DNA of 31,761 nucleotides from an uncultured Collinsella sp. GTDB taxonomy: Bacteria > Actinomycetota > Coriobacteriia > Coriobacteriales > Coriobacteriaceae. Shown piece by piece: positions 24,418-31,735 of the stretch. The DNA is taken from positions 1 through 31,761 of the forward strand of contig CALJCO010000113.1 of NCBI GenBank assembly GCA_938023905.1, given 5' to 3'. Position 1 is the first letter of the stretch. The number at the start of each line of letters is the position of its first letter. The notes beneath the pieces are model-generated. The model worked only from the letters and a program-made list of their open reading frames with translations. It searched no databases and was not told the DNA's origin. The position numbers were made by a program, and so were the translations under genes.

Positions 24418-24441
24418 GACAAGGAAGAGTAGGGGAGAGTT

Positions 24442-25275
24442 ATGGCAGGCCTGTTCAACATCCTTAAGGTCACCGTCAGCGAGGACAAGATCTGCGCGCA
24501 TGTGCTGGTGAACCCCGGCATGCCGCTCATGACCTCGGAGGATATCGAGGCCACGGCGCGCGTGTATTACCTGGTGCCGGCGATTGCCAAGCACCTGTGC
24601 CTGGGCGATTCCGGCCGCGAGTTCCAGGACTGCATGGGTCAGACCGAGCTCTGCCACCTGCTGGAGCACGTGACGGTCGAGCTCATGAACGAGACCGGTC
24701 TCGCTGGCAGCATCTCGTGCGGCCGCACTCGCGTGAGCGAGCACGACGAGCGCGTCTTTGAGGTTGAGCTTTCGTGCCCCGACGACGCGCTGGCCATCGG
24801 TGCGCTGTCTTCGGCCACCTTTATGATGGACTGGGCGTACCTGCACGCCGACCAGCCTGCCCCCGACGTGGAAGGCACGGTCGCGGGCCTGCGTAACCTG
24901 GTACTGGGCATGCGTGCCGAGGCCGAGGGCAAGGATCCTCACGAGGCCGTCGCCGCTGCGAACGGCGAAGATGCTGCCGAGGACGAGGGCGCTGACGAGG
25001 GTGATGTGCCGGTCGACGCCGAGCCTGTTGCCGATGCGACCGCCGAGTCCGTTCCCACCGAGCCCCAGGGCGTTCCCAACTTTGATGACGAGCCCCAGGT
25101 GACGATTGATACCGAGGGCGCGGTCGCCGAAAACCACGAGGCTTCCGCTGCCGTCTTTGGCGGTGCGGCGACGGTTTCGGCGGGACCTGCGCATGAGGGC
25201 GGTCTGCCGCTCGTGGACGGCGCCGGCGAGGACCCGGGTGCCACGGTGGCCATGCCGGCTATGCCTCAGGAGTAG
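24442..25275 (+). CDS. Unknown protein resembling the N domain of cyanophycin synthetase, with acidic tail
   Basis: A 277-residue protein not assigned to a named family. Residues 1 to about 160 form a compact domain. The segment LVPAIAKHLCLGDSGREF followed by CHLLEHVTVELMNETGLAG has the spacing of the cyanophycin synthetase (CphA) N-terminal domain, where LP..xxHxC..G..GxF and HVxEHVALELQ..G occur. His72, Glu75, His76 and Glu80 form an HxxEH..E arrangement, which could bind metal. There is no ATP-grasp or Mur-ligase domain, so it cannot be a cyanophycin synthetase. Residues 165-277 are Glu/Asp/Ala-rich and low-complexity. GGGGAGAG precedes the ATG. The resemblance is by eye and needs a profile search. 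Confidence 0.6.
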   Translation: MAGLFNILKVTVSEDKICAHVLVNPGMPLMTSEDIEATARVYYLVPAIAKHLCLGDSGREFQDCMGQTELCHLLEHVTVELMNETGLAGSISCGRTRVSEHDERVFEVELSCPDDALAIGALSSATFMMDWAYLHADQPAPDVEGTVAGLRNLVLGMRAEAEGKDPHEAVAAANGEDAAEDEGADEGDVPVDAEPVADATAESVPTEPQGVPNFDDEPQVTIDTEGAVAENHEASAAVFGGAATVSAGPAHEGGLPLVDGAGEDPGATVAMPAMPQE

Positions 25276-25354
25276 GCCTACGCGTTTGTCACCATCACGG
25301 ACCTGCGCCTTTGCCGTACGCAGATGAGCGGAGCGGCAAGTGATGCGCTGCGGG

Positions 25355-25360
25355 TATAAT
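25355..25360 (+). promoter_or_regulatory. Consensus -10 box upstream of the YtxH gene
   Basis: A perfect TATAAT 52 nt before the ATG. No good -35 was found at the expected distance. The gap 25276-25411 otherwise shows nothing else recognisable. Confidence 0.55.
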
Positions 25361-25411
25361 GGACAGCATTCAAACGGTGGGCACCGACGTGCCCGCAGGA
25401 GAGGAATGATC

Positions 25412-25801
25412 ATGGGTAAGACTTTCAGCTTTGTCTCCGGCGCACTTTTTGGTGCCGCTGCCGGCGCTATTGTCGGCGTTGCTCTGGCCCCGCGCTCGGG
25501 CGCCGAGACCCGCGCCATGGCTGCCGATATCGCCAACGACGCCTGGGACAATATGCGCGACACCTACGAGCACAGCGCCGAGGAGGCCCGTGCTGCGGTC
25601 AACGATTTTGGCCCGATGGTCGACGCCAAGACCGACGACCTGCGCGCCAAGGTCGACCTGGCCCGCGAGCGCATGGACCAGCTGCGCGAGCAGCTCAACG
25701 ACGCCATTTCGGGCGGCAACGTGACGCCTGCCGCCGACGTCGTGGTCGAGAACGCCGTCGAGGCCGATACCGAGGCTGCGGAGCCCTCGACCGAGGCATA
25801 A
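25412..25801 (+). CDS. YtxH domain-containing small membrane protein
   Basis: A 129-residue protein. A short N-terminal helix rich in Gly/Ala (FVSGALFGAAAGAIVGVALAP) is followed by the typical PRSGAETR junction. A charged amphipathic section (about 35-95) looks like coiled coil, and the last 30 residues are acidic. YtxH proteins are small envelope or stress-associated proteins of unknown function in Gram-positives. ATG 25412 is 7 nt after AGGAGAGG; the ATG at 25406 sits too close. The stop shares a base with the next start, so it is coupled to the PRC-barrel gene. Confidence 0.87.
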   Translation: MGKTFSFVSGALFGAAAGAIVGVALAPRSGAETRAMAADIANDAWDNMRDTYEHSAEEARAAVNDFGPMVDAKTDDLRAKVDLARERMDQLREQLNDAISGGNVTPAADVVVENAVEADTEAAEPSTEA

Positions 25802-26556
25802 TGCGCGCCGGGGATTTTGTCGGCGCCAAGATCTATCGCAAGCCTACCGAGGACAAGCGCACCAAAAAGGACGGCACGCCGCGCAGCCCTAAAAAGCTCG
25901 GAAAGATTCACTTTCCGGTCTTTACCCCGGGCGGTACGCGCATGGTCGGCTTTATGGTCCGCCAGTCCGATATCGCGGGCATGATCGAGCGTCCCGACCG
26001 ATTCGTAGCGCTCGACGCCATTGGTGTCTACGAGGGCGCCATCGCGGTTGACGACGTCAAGGGCACCTACGATACCGCTGCGGCCAAGCGCCTCGACATC
26101 AACCTGGACGATTGCATCATCTGGGTCGGTATGGACGTGCGCACGGAATCGGGCGACGTCGTGGGCTATTGCTCGGACGTTGAGTTCAAGCCGCGCTCGG
26201 GCATCGTGCAGGCATTCTATGTGACCGCCGGTGCTGCTTCGAGTGTTTTGGTCGGTGACACGCAGGTGCCGCCGACGATGCTGCGCGGCTATGCGGACGG
26301 CGCGATGGTCGTCTCGGACGAGGTCAAGTCGCTCGGGTATTCGGGCGGTGCGGCCGCAAAGGCTGCCGAGGCAAGCGTCGTGGTGGGCGACAAGGTCAAA
26401 AAGGGCGCCAAGGTGCTCGATGACAAGGGATCGGTCGCCGTGGACAAGGGCAGCCGCGCACTGGGCAAGCAGCTCGGCAAGACGCGCGGTATGTTCAAGG
26501 CCTTTAAGGACGAATACCAAAAGGCGAGCGGAGGCTCGTCAAAAGCTACAAAATAG
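25801..26556 (+). CDS. PRC-barrel domain-containing protein
   Basis: A 251-residue protein. Its core has the VGxxVDxxF-type PRC-barrel pattern: GARFVGAKIY-like opening, MVGFMVRQSDIAGMIERPDRFVALD (about 47-72), and TESGDVVGYCSDVEFKPRSGIVQAFYV (about 115-140), the latter matching the classic G-D-V-x-D-V-x-F repeat unit. The C-terminal 80 residues are Ala/Lys/Gly-rich and helical. There is no signal peptide or membrane helix, so it is cytoplasmic, possibly membrane-peripheral next to YtxH. TAATG overlaps the previous stop. No function is assigned in this family beyond a scaffold or sensor role. Confidence 0.75.
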   Translation: MRAGDFVGAKIYRKPTEDKRTKKDGTPRSPKKLGKIHFPVFTPGGTRMVGFMVRQSDIAGMIERPDRFVALDAIGVYEGAIAVDDVKGTYDTAAAKRLDINLDDCIIWVGMDVRTESGDVVGYCSDVEFKPRSGIVQAFYVTAGAASSVLVGDTQVPPTMLRGYADGAMVVSDEVKSLGYSGGAAAKAAEASVVVGDKVKKGAKVLDDKGSVAVDKGSRALGKQLGKTRGMFKAFKDEYQKASGGSSKATK

Positions 26557-26577
26557 CGACGTACCAAATGATGGGAG

Positions 26578-26611
26578 GCAAGCCGGAGACCTGTTGCTCC
26601 GGCTTGCTGTG
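26578..26611 (+). terminator. Terminator after the YtxH/PRC-barrel genes
   Basis: GCAAGCCGGAG (26578-26588) pairs with CTCCGGCTTGC (26597-26607), 11 bp perfect with an 8-nt loop. The T-run is weak (TGTGTTTAT). Confidence 0.65.
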
Positions 26612-26628
26612 TTTATGGGGGAGGGCAT

Positions 26629-28035
26629 ATGCGCCAAAACGGATCCAACTTAAACGGGCGTTCGGGTGCGCGTCCGACGGCGCGCCGCGACCTGGGGCAG
26701 CTGCCCAGCGGTCAGCGCAAGCGTCACCGTAAGCCCGGCGCGATGTACCTCAACCATAGCCGCGGCTTTAGCGACCGCAGTGCTCGCATCGGCAACGGCC
26801 GTACGCCCCGTCGTTCGTCTCGCCTGCCCTATGCGCTCATCGCCGTGGGTTGCGCGCTCGTGCTGTTTATCGCTGCCGTCGTGGGCTACGTCAACCGCAG
26901 TGTGGATGTGGAGCTTAACGGCCAGAAGACCGCGGTACGTGTGGGCTCTACGCTGCAGAATCTCATCGACGACCAGGAGTTGACTGACACCTACGACGCA
27001 GGCGACCTGCTGGCCGTCGATGACAGCGTGCTCAAGCGCCATGGGGGCGAAAAGCTGTCGGTGAAGGTCGACGGCAAGCGCGTGAAGCAGGGCAAATGGG
27101 ATAGCCGCGAACTTGAGGGCGGCGAGAAGGTGACGGTCAAGGATGGCCGTAACATCTACGAGAAGCACGAGGTTCAGGCTACGGTTATCGAGCCCAAGCT
27201 CAAGGTCGAGGGCACGGGCGCTATCGAGTATGTGCAGACGTGGGGTGTCCAGGGCCGCTCCGAGGTGTGGGTCGGCGAGCAATCGGGTAAGACGCAGGAC
27301 CGCGGCGAGGTTGTGCCCGCCACCGATTGCGTCATTGCGTGCGCCAGCGTGGCGCCCAAGGGCAACAAAAAGTACGTGGCACTGACGTTTGACGAGGGTC
27401 CGAGCGGCGCTACCAAGCAGATCTTGCAGGTGCTCAAGGAAAAGGGCGTCACCGCGACGTTCTTCCTTTCGGGCGATGCGGCCGAGGCCTCGCCTGCCAC
27501 GGCCAAGGCGATTGTCGATGCCGGGTGCGAGATCGGATCCAACAGCTACAGCGACGATTCGCTCAAGGGTCAGGACCGTGAGGCGGTACGCGAACAGATC
27601 ACGAAAGGCACCGATGCGATTAAGTCGGCGACCGGCGTGAAGACGATGCTGCTGCGTGCTCCCTACGCTGCCTTTGACGAGCAAAACTGGATTGATGCGA
27701 TGGACCTGGTCTCCGCCGTGGTCTCGTGGAATATTGACTCGGGCGACTGGCTGCTCAACGGTGCCGACGAGCAGGTCTCGACGGTGCTCGATTCGGTGAC
27801 GCCGGGCAATATCGTGCTGCTCACCGATAGAGACGAATGCGCCGAGCAGACGCTCGAGGCGCTGCCGCAGATTATCGACGGCCTCATTGCCGACGGCTAC
27901 AAGATCGTGACGCTCAGCGACCTGGTCAAGACGGACACGTCGCTGAGCAAAAAGCTCACCTCGCTGACGAAGGCCACCATGCCCAAGGACGCCGTGTTCC
28001 CCCAACTTGCCGAGGACAACGACACCACAGAGTAG
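26629..28035 (+). CDS. NodB-type polysaccharide deacetylase homologue with replaced metal ligands
   Basis: A 468-residue protein. An Arg-rich cytoplasmic N-terminus (about 1-65) and one membrane helix (about 66-88) make it a type II membrane protein. An ubiquitin-like/DUF348-type region (about 90-180) precedes the NodB domain (about 240-430). The fold motifs survive: TFDEGPS (253-259), IGSNSYSDDSL (about 302-312), LRAPY (342-346), WNIDSGDW (367-374), IVLLTD (395-400). The usual residues are TFDDG, H-[ST]-x2-3-H and LxH. Here Asp2 is Glu256, the two His are Asn305 and Asp309, and the catalytic His is Thr399. Metal-dependent deacetylation looks lost, so a binding or regulatory role is inferred. 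GGGGGAGGG precedes the ATG. Its stop TAG abuts a repeat. Confidence 0.85.
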   Translation: MRQNGSNLNGRSGARPTARRDLGQLPSGQRKRHRKPGAMYLNHSRGFSDRSARIGNGRTPRRSSRLPYALIAVGCALVLFIAAVVGYVNRSVDVELNGQKTAVRVGSTLQNLIDDQELTDTYDAGDLLAVDDSVLKRHGGEKLSVKVDGKRVKQGKWDSRELEGGEKVTVKDGRNIYEKHEVQATVIEPKLKVEGTGAIEYVQTWGVQGRSEVWVGEQSGKTQDRGEVVPATDCVIACASVAPKGNKKYVALTFDEGPSGATKQILQVLKEKGVTATFFLSGDAAEASPATAKAIVDAGCEIGSNSYSDDSLKGQDREAVREQITKGTDAIKSATGVKTMLLRAPYAAFDEQNWIDAMDLVSAVVSWNIDSGDWLLNGADEQVSTVLDSVTPGNIVLLTDRDECAEQTLEALPQIIDGLIADGYKIVTLSDLVKTDTSLSKKLTSLTKATMPKDAVFPQLAEDNDTTE

Positions 28036-28073
28036 TTATTGGGTAGTCATTTAAGAACGTCCCCAATGACTAT
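28033..28073. repeat. TAGTCATTGGGGAC-family repeat, copy 3 (left arm shortened)
   Basis: The left side is truncated to TAGTTATTGGG (28033-28043), while the right arm TTTAAGAACGTCCCCAATGA (28050-28069) is complete and followed by CTA. As at 19364, the leading TAG is the stop codon of the gene upstream. Confidence 0.8.
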
Positions 28074-28162
28074 GTCACGGATGCGTCAGCCTTTGGTATG
28101 CCTGCGATGTGCAGCGCATAAATTTGGCGCCACAGCGCGATGCTGATGCTATAGTTACTGCG

Positions 28163-28345
28163 GATAATAAGGGTCAAGAGAAAGGTTACAGGTGAAATCC
28201 AAACCTCGACCATACAGTCGATGACCCCATGCAGGTGCTTTTTGCGCATGCACGGGGTGTGAGCGCCGAGCGGCGTGCCGCCCGCGCATGCGTATACATA
28301 TCTAAAAGTCCACGGATGGCGCGCCGGCATGGCCGCGTCCGGAGG
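28163..28345 (+). promoter_or_regulatory. Structured leader of the MgtE-like/NRAMP operon, riboswitch candidate
   Basis: A likely -10 (GATAAT 28163-28168, or TATAGT 28150-28155) precedes a foldable RNA. Stem GGGTCA 28171-28176 / TGACCC 28222-28227 closes AGGTT 28183-28187 / AACCT 28202-28206 and CGAC 28207-28210 / GTCG 28217-28220, giving a three-way junction. ACCCC-A-TGCA (28224-28233) can instead pair with TGCA-C-GGGGT (28249-28258), which competes with the closing stem. A further hairpin (about 28313-28341) lies next to GGAGG. It does not match the M-box, yybP-ykoY, NiCo or cobalamin consensus that I recall. No gene is seen in 28036-28340. Confidence 0.45.
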
Positions 28346-28349
28346 AATA

Positions 28350-28382
28350 ATGATGGGGAGCACCATTGAATTATCTGAGTGA
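28350..28382 (+). CDS. Possible 10-residue leader peptide overlapping the MgtE-like gene start
   Basis: ATG ATG at 28350 and 28353 opens MMGSTIELSE and stops at TGA 28380-28382, after the TTG start (28366) of the next gene and one base before its second in-frame start ATG 28384. GGAGG (28341-28345) is well spaced for this frame and stronger than the site for TTG 28366. Termination could feed reinitiation on the main gene. No conservation could be checked. Confidence 0.35.
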   Translation: MMGSTIELSE

Positions 28383-30210
28383 GATGCTCAAATTGCCGGT
28401 CTTGGACGTCGACGGCGAAAAGCTCGGCGTGGTCAACGATTTTGGTATTGCTACCGGCGAAGTTTTTCCACACGTGACGTCGCTCGCGTTTCGCGGCCCC
28501 GGCAAGACGCCGTTTATGATCAGTTGGCGCAAATGGGTCGACCGTATCGACGAGACGGGCGTGTACCTTAAGGCGTCGGCCACCGAAATCCGTTTTTCGT
28601 ACCTGCAGCCGACCGAGCTCTTGCTCGCACGCGACGTGCTCAACAAGCAGATCGTCGACACGCAGGGCATGAAGGTCGTGCGCGTAAACGACATCAAGTT
28701 TTCCATGTCGGGCGAAAACCAGCTGCGCCTGCTGGGCGCCGAGGTCGGTGCCCGCGGTCTGCTACGCGCCATCAGCCCCGCGCTCGAGCATATCGTCGAA
28801 GGCTTTATGAAGCACCTGGGCAAGCCGCTCAGTGAGGACATCATCGCTTGGTCCTACATGGACCTGCTCGACCGCTCGACCAAGAACATTCAACTCTCGG
28901 TGTCGCACAAGACGCTCGGCGAGCTGCACCCTGCCGACATCGCCGACATTATCGAGCAGCTCGACCCGCGCCTACGCGCGCAGGTGTTTGCGCAGCTCGA
29001 TACTGCCCAAGCCGCCGAGGCTATCTCGGAGTTCGATGACGACGAGCTTATGACCGAGATGCTCGAGGGCCTGTCCGACACGGACGCATCGTCGATGCTG
29101 GCCATGATGGACCCGGACGATGCAGCCGACCTGATCGACGAGCTCGATTACGAGAAGGCCGAGAAGCTCCTGCGCCTGATGGGCGTCAAGGAGGAGAAGG
29201 CGATTCGTAACCTGCTGGGGTATGAGGACAACACCGCCGGCCGCATCATGACCTCGGAGTTTGTCTCCCTGCCCGCCACGGCAACGGTCGGTGACGCTAT
29301 CGAGGCGATTCGCGAGCTCGACGAGGACTTCGAGAGCGTCTACTACGTCTATACCGAGGATCCGAGCGGCATGCTGACTGGCGTGCTTTCGCTGCGCACG
29401 CTGATCGTAGCCGATCGCGACGCTACGCTGGGTCAGCTGGCCTATCGCGACCTGGTCTATGTGTCGCCCGACGAGGACCAGGAAGACGTGACGGACGAGA
29501 TGACCAAGTATGACCTGGTCGCCATCCCCGTCTGCGACGAGAACCGCCACATCCTGGGTATCGTGACCTTCGACGACGCCATGGACGTTATCGCCGAGGA
29601 GCATCAGGAGGACCTGCAGATCGCCGGTGTCGGCTCGGGCGACAGCGCGTCGGACGACTCGACGAACGTGCTCAGCTGGTTCGTACATCGCCAGTACTGG
29701 GTTGTTGTATGGGGCATCGCGTCGTGCATCATGGCGACCGTGCTGGGAACGGCGCTCGGCTCCGCGCATCTGGTGGTGTTCCCCATGTGCGCCATGCCGC
29801 TCGTGCTGCTGGCGGCCTCGCGCATGGTGTCGTTCGTCAAGAACTACTTCCTGGAGTATGACGGTCACGACGACGAGCCCAAGCCGTATCTGGGGTTCTT
29901 CTTCCAGAGCACGGGCATGGGCCTGATTCTGTCGCTCGTGACCTACCTGTGCGCCCAGCTGGTGCGCACCGCTGCGTTCCCCGATGCGCCCATGTTTGAG
30001 GAGCAACTCTTTACCGGGTGCTTTAATATCGCTGCCATCATTTGCCTGGTTGGCAACATGAGTGCCGTGATTTACCTGATGGTGCTGTTCTGGCGTGACG
30101 AGCATGACCTCAACACGTCGGGCACCGCCATGAACGTCATTGCCGTCATGATCTCGTGCGTAGCGTACTGCGCCGCTGCGGTGCTGCTCACCATGTCGGT
30201 CATGGGTTAG
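28366..30210 (+). CDS. MgtE-like protein: PRC-like N-terminus, MgtE_N, CBS pair and five-helix membrane domain lacking MgtE pore motifs
   Basis: A 614-residue protein from TTG 28366 (GGGGAG 5 nt upstream; TGA in frame at 28351). The start LSEMLKLPVLDVDGEKLG is a PRC-barrel-like domain (about 1-80). MgtE_N superhelix covers about 150-285 (LHPADIADIIEQLDPRLRAQVF). A CBS pair covers about 290-420 (GRIMTSEFVSLPATATVGDAI). Five membrane helices follow (about 440-612). In MgtE the soluble part senses cytosolic Mg2+ and gates the channel. The usual membrane motifs P-x(n)-GN-x-G-x-Q and DPA..(T/S)xxxD were not found here; instead there are FPMCAMPLVLLAASR and LNTSGTAMNVIAVM. So Mg2+ sensing is supported but channel function is doubtful. 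It is directly upstream of an NRAMP-related transporter. Confidence 0.82.
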   Translation: MNYLSEMLKLPVLDVDGEKLGVVNDFGIATGEVFPHVTSLAFRGPGKTPFMISWRKWVDRIDETGVYLKASATEIRFSYLQPTELLLARDVLNKQIVDTQGMKVVRVNDIKFSMSGENQLRLLGAEVGARGLLRAISPALEHIVEGFMKHLGKPLSEDIIAWSYMDLLDRSTKNIQLSVSHKTLGELHPADIADIIEQLDPRLRAQVFAQLDTAQAAEAISEFDDDELMTEMLEGLSDTDASSMLAMMDPDDAADLIDELDYEKAEKLLRLMGVKEEKAIRNLLGYEDNTAGRIMTSEFVSLPATATVGDAIEAIRELDEDFESVYYVYTEDPSGMLTGVLSLRTLIVADRDATLGQLAYRDLVYVSPDEDQEDVTDEMTKYDLVAIPVCDENRHILGIVTFDDAMDVIAEEHQEDLQIAGVGSGDSASDDSTNVLSWFVHRQYWVVVWGIASCIMATVLGTALGSAHLVVFPMCAMPLVLLAASRMVSFVKNYFLEYDGHDDEPKPYLGFFFQSTGMGLILSLVTYLCAQLVRTAAFPDAPMFEEQLFTGCFNIAAIICLVGNMSAVIYLMVLFWRDEHDLNTSGTAMNVIAVMISCVAYCAAAVLLTMSVMG

Positions 30211-30218
30211 GTGGTCGC

Positions 30219-31481
30219 GTGCAAAATACCAAGCAAAAGTCGGGCACCAAGCAAAAGTTGACCATCGCGGCCATCTTTGGCGCTATGGGTCCCGGTCTGC
30301 TGGCGGCGCTTTCGGGCAATGACGCCGGCGGCATTGCAACGTATTCCAGCGCGGGCGCCAGCTATGGCTATAAGATGCTCTGGATGCTTCCCGTCATGAC
30401 TGTGCTGCTCGTCGTGACGCAGGAGACCGCGGCGCGCTGCGGCTGCGTCACGGGCAAGGGCCTGGCATCGCTCATTCGCGAGCGCTTTGGCGTGCGCAAG
30501 AGTGTACTTGCTATGGCGGCGCTGTTGATCGCCAACACGGCTGTGACCATTTCTGAGTTTGCGGGCATCGCCAGCGGCCTTGCTCTCTTTGGCGTGCCGG
30601 CGAGCATCTCGGTGCCGTTGGTGGCGCTGCTGGTGTGGATGCTTACCATGTCGGGTAGTTTCCAGCGCATCGAGAAGATTCTGCTGCTGGTGAGCTGCGT
30701 GTTCGTGACCTATATTGTCGCCGCGTTTATGGCTGGCCCCAACTGGGGTGAGGTCGCGGTCGACCTGGTCGTGCCTAACATTCAAAATGACCCCAGCTAC
30801 GTGTCGCTCGTGGTCGCAACGATCGGTACCACCATCGCGCCGTGGATGATTTTCTTGGCGCAGAACAACGTGGTCGATAAGAACGCAGGCGAGGACGATA
30901 TCGTGCTGCAGCGCATTGATACCGTGAGCGGCTCGCTTGCCGCTGATGTCATTGCCGGCTTTATTATCATCACGACCGGTACGGTGTTGTTCCCGGCGGG
31001 TATTCAGATTAGCGATGCTGCCGATGCTGCCCGCGCGCTGGAGCCTATTGCGGGTCAGTGGTCCACGGTACTGTTTGCCTCGGGCCTGGTCGCGGCGAGC
31101 TTCTTGGCTGCCTGTGTGCTGCCGGGCGTTACGTCGAGCGCTATCTGCGAGGCATTTGGCTGGGAGCGCGGTGCCGACCGCAGCTGGGACGAGGCCCCGG
31201 TCTATCGCGGCATCATTACGGCCATCATCGGTATCTCTGCCGTGCTGGTGCTTATGCCCGGCGTCGATCTGTTCCAGATTATGATGACCTCGCAGGTCAT
31301 CAATGGCGTGCTACTGCCCGTGGTTCTGGTGTTCCAGGTAGTTATCGCCGCCGACCGTCACATTATGGGTGCCAACCGCAATGGCCGCGTGTGGAACGTG
31401 CTCACTTGGGCGACTATCGGCGTGATTACGGTGCTCACGGTCGTCATGTTTGTTCTGCAGGCGATGGGTTACAGCGCTTAG
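30219..31481 (+). CDS. NRAMP-related divalent metal transporter, probably Mg2+ (NRMT-like)
   Basis: A 420-residue, about 11-helix SLC11/NRAMP homologue, starting at GTG 30219 (AGGTGG 4 nt upstream), 8 nt after the MgtE-like stop. Helix 1 reads GNDAGGIATYSSAG: the Asp of DPGN is kept (D35) but Asn is Gly. Helix 6 reads IGTTIAPWM where manganese/iron NRAMPs have A-T-I-M-P-H, so the soft Met ligand and the His are absent. These changes match NRAMP-related magnesium transporters, which are known from Eggerthella lenta, a relative of this organism. Mg2+ import is therefore the best guess. The MgtE-like neighbour and the structured leader fit Mg2+ homeostasis. The operon ends at the hairpin 31499-31533. 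Confidence 0.82.
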   Translation: MQNTKQKSGTKQKLTIAAIFGAMGPGLLAALSGNDAGGIATYSSAGASYGYKMLWMLPVMTVLLVVTQETAARCGCVTGKGLASLIRERFGVRKSVLAMAALLIANTAVTISEFAGIASGLALFGVPASISVPLVALLVWMLTMSGSFQRIEKILLLVSCVFVTYIVAAFMAGPNWGEVAVDLVVPNIQNDPSYVSLVVATIGTTIAPWMIFLAQNNVVDKNAGEDDIVLQRIDTVSGSLAADVIAGFIIITTGTVLFPAGIQISDAADAARALEPIAGQWSTVLFASGLVAASFLAACVLPGVTSSAICEAFGWERGADRSWDEAPVYRGIITAIIGISAVLVLMPGVDLFQIMMTSQVINGVLLPVVLVFQVVIAADRHIMGANRNGRVWNVLTWATIGVITVLTVVMFVLQAMGYSA

Positions 31482-31498
31482 CGCCTCTTTTTGACTCC

Positions 31499-31533
31499 AA
31501 ACAGGCCGCCGCCATGGGTTGCGGCCTGTTTTT
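31499..31533 (+). terminator. Rho-independent terminator of the Mg2+ operon
   Basis: AAACAGGCCGC (31499-31509) pairs with GCGGCCTGTTT (31521-31531), 11 bp perfect, and the T-run continues to 31533. Confidence 0.9.
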
Positions 31534-31735
31534 GCCTGTTATAGGGGGTTGGTAATATGCGAGTGGACAAAAAATGCCAAATATGAGTACTGTTGCCTGG
31601 ATGATAGTATTTACGACCAAGAAAATAATGAACATATCAAAAAATCTGTTCATTAAAAGCGGAGCTCCAAGTCCTAAGCCGGCCATTCTGGTCAACTGGA
31701 AGGGTCGCGCGCGGTAGCGTGCAGAGATGTGGTGT
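31534..31735. other. AT-richer intergenic stretch with no recognised gene
   Basis: This segment is clearly AT-richer than the rest up to about 31665. A 45-codon frame from 31583 (MSTVAWMIVFTTKKIMNISKN...) has no Shine-Dalgarno or known motif and is not called. It might be a remnant of a mobile element or the leader of a gene beyond the window. Confidence 0.5.

Noticed and set aside
22930..25563. 877-codon open frame on the minus strand
   Set aside because: It spans the opposite strand of three genes (CNNM protein, CphA-like protein, YtxH), has no recognisable domain and shows the shadow-frame composition.
28171..28228. Cobalamin or M-box riboswitch upstream of the MgtE-like gene
   Set aside because: AGGTGAAATCC recalls the cobalamin box, but the rest of the consensus is absent, and the M-box core is not found. 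Kept only as an unassigned structured leader.
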